A DNA stretch of 64,000 nt from Archivesica marissinica. Its lineage: Eukaryota > Mollusca > Bivalvia > Venerida > Vesicomyidae. A model generated the notes under the pieces. That model did no database searches and had not been told where the DNA came from. It was given only the letters and a program-made list of their open reading frames with translations. Position 1 is the stretch's first letter. Each line of letters starts with the position of its first letter. Positions 63,909 to 64,000 of this stretch are shown one piece after another. Position numbers and translations under genes: made by a program. The stretch is taken from NCBI GenBank assembly GCA_014843695.1, contig CM026401.1:44899485-44963484 (forward strand), given 5' to 3'.

Positions 63909-64000
63909 ATATAAACATATAATGGCACTGTGTGCTATAATGGTGGACTATGGAACTTTCAATAGCGGTGTCTGACCATTTAAGAGCTGCTGCAGCATCC

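Overview
This is a piece of animal nuclear genome, most likely a mollusc or another lophotrochozoan. The reasons are spliced metazoan genes with GT-AG introns, many tRNA-derived SINEs, TIR-bearing MITEs, a Tc1-like element and a very high minisatellite load (roughly a fifth of the sequence). Species cannot be fixed from the sequence alone. A run of exactly 1000 N (4761-5760) marks a scaffold gap.

Two host genes are supported. (1) At the left edge, plus strand, are the last two coding exons of an aromatic amino acid decarboxylase family gene (1-101 and 1711-2220), with an unusual acidic/basic C-terminal tail of about 110 residues. (2) On the minus strand, three exons (61447-61246, 44219-43989, 38699-37570) join in phase into one 520-residue class A GPCR with all seven membrane segments. 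Its introns are 17.0 kb and 5.3 kb, and they hold most of the repeats in the right half. Its coding sequence ends 20 bp from a MITE, which must supply the start of the 3' UTR. The two genes give no sign of working together; they are separated by about 35 kb of repeat-rich DNA.

Layout: 1-2.25 kb, decarboxylase end; 2.4-8.2 kb, 54-bp array in a TIR element, a foldback, an AT-rich ~47-bp array running into the gap, SINEs and a 60-bp array; 8.2-17 kb, SINEs, a hAT-type MITE with perfect 8-bp target duplications, TTAA-flanked MITEs and a triplicated block; 17-19 kb, a 34-bp array inside a TA-flanked MITE and a 33-bp array with 16 perfect CRE palindromes; 19.7-22.6 kb, MITE, truncated LINE and dispersed unit V; 23-26.7 kb, a 126-bp perfect palindrome and 21-bp and 35-bp arrays; 26.8-31.7 kb, two opposed satellite arrays built on one MITE, then a 25-bp array; 32-37.5 kb, a psq-type HTH relic, SINEs and MITEs; 37.6-61.4 kb, the GPCR gene with a Tc1 relic (48.3-50.1 kb) and 59-bp and 47-bp ClaI-like arrays (52.8-57.6 kb) in its introns; 61.5-64 kb, 5' flank with SINEs and microsatellites.

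The most striking theme is that several independent non-autonomous DNA transposon families occur both as short single copies and as long tandem arrays grown from their own terminal sequences. The window appears to show stages of satellite birth from MITE ends. At least three SINE families can be followed by target site duplications. Two of them share one 3' tail, and a third shares its tail with a longer dispersed unit that could be, or contain, the 3' end of a partner LINE.
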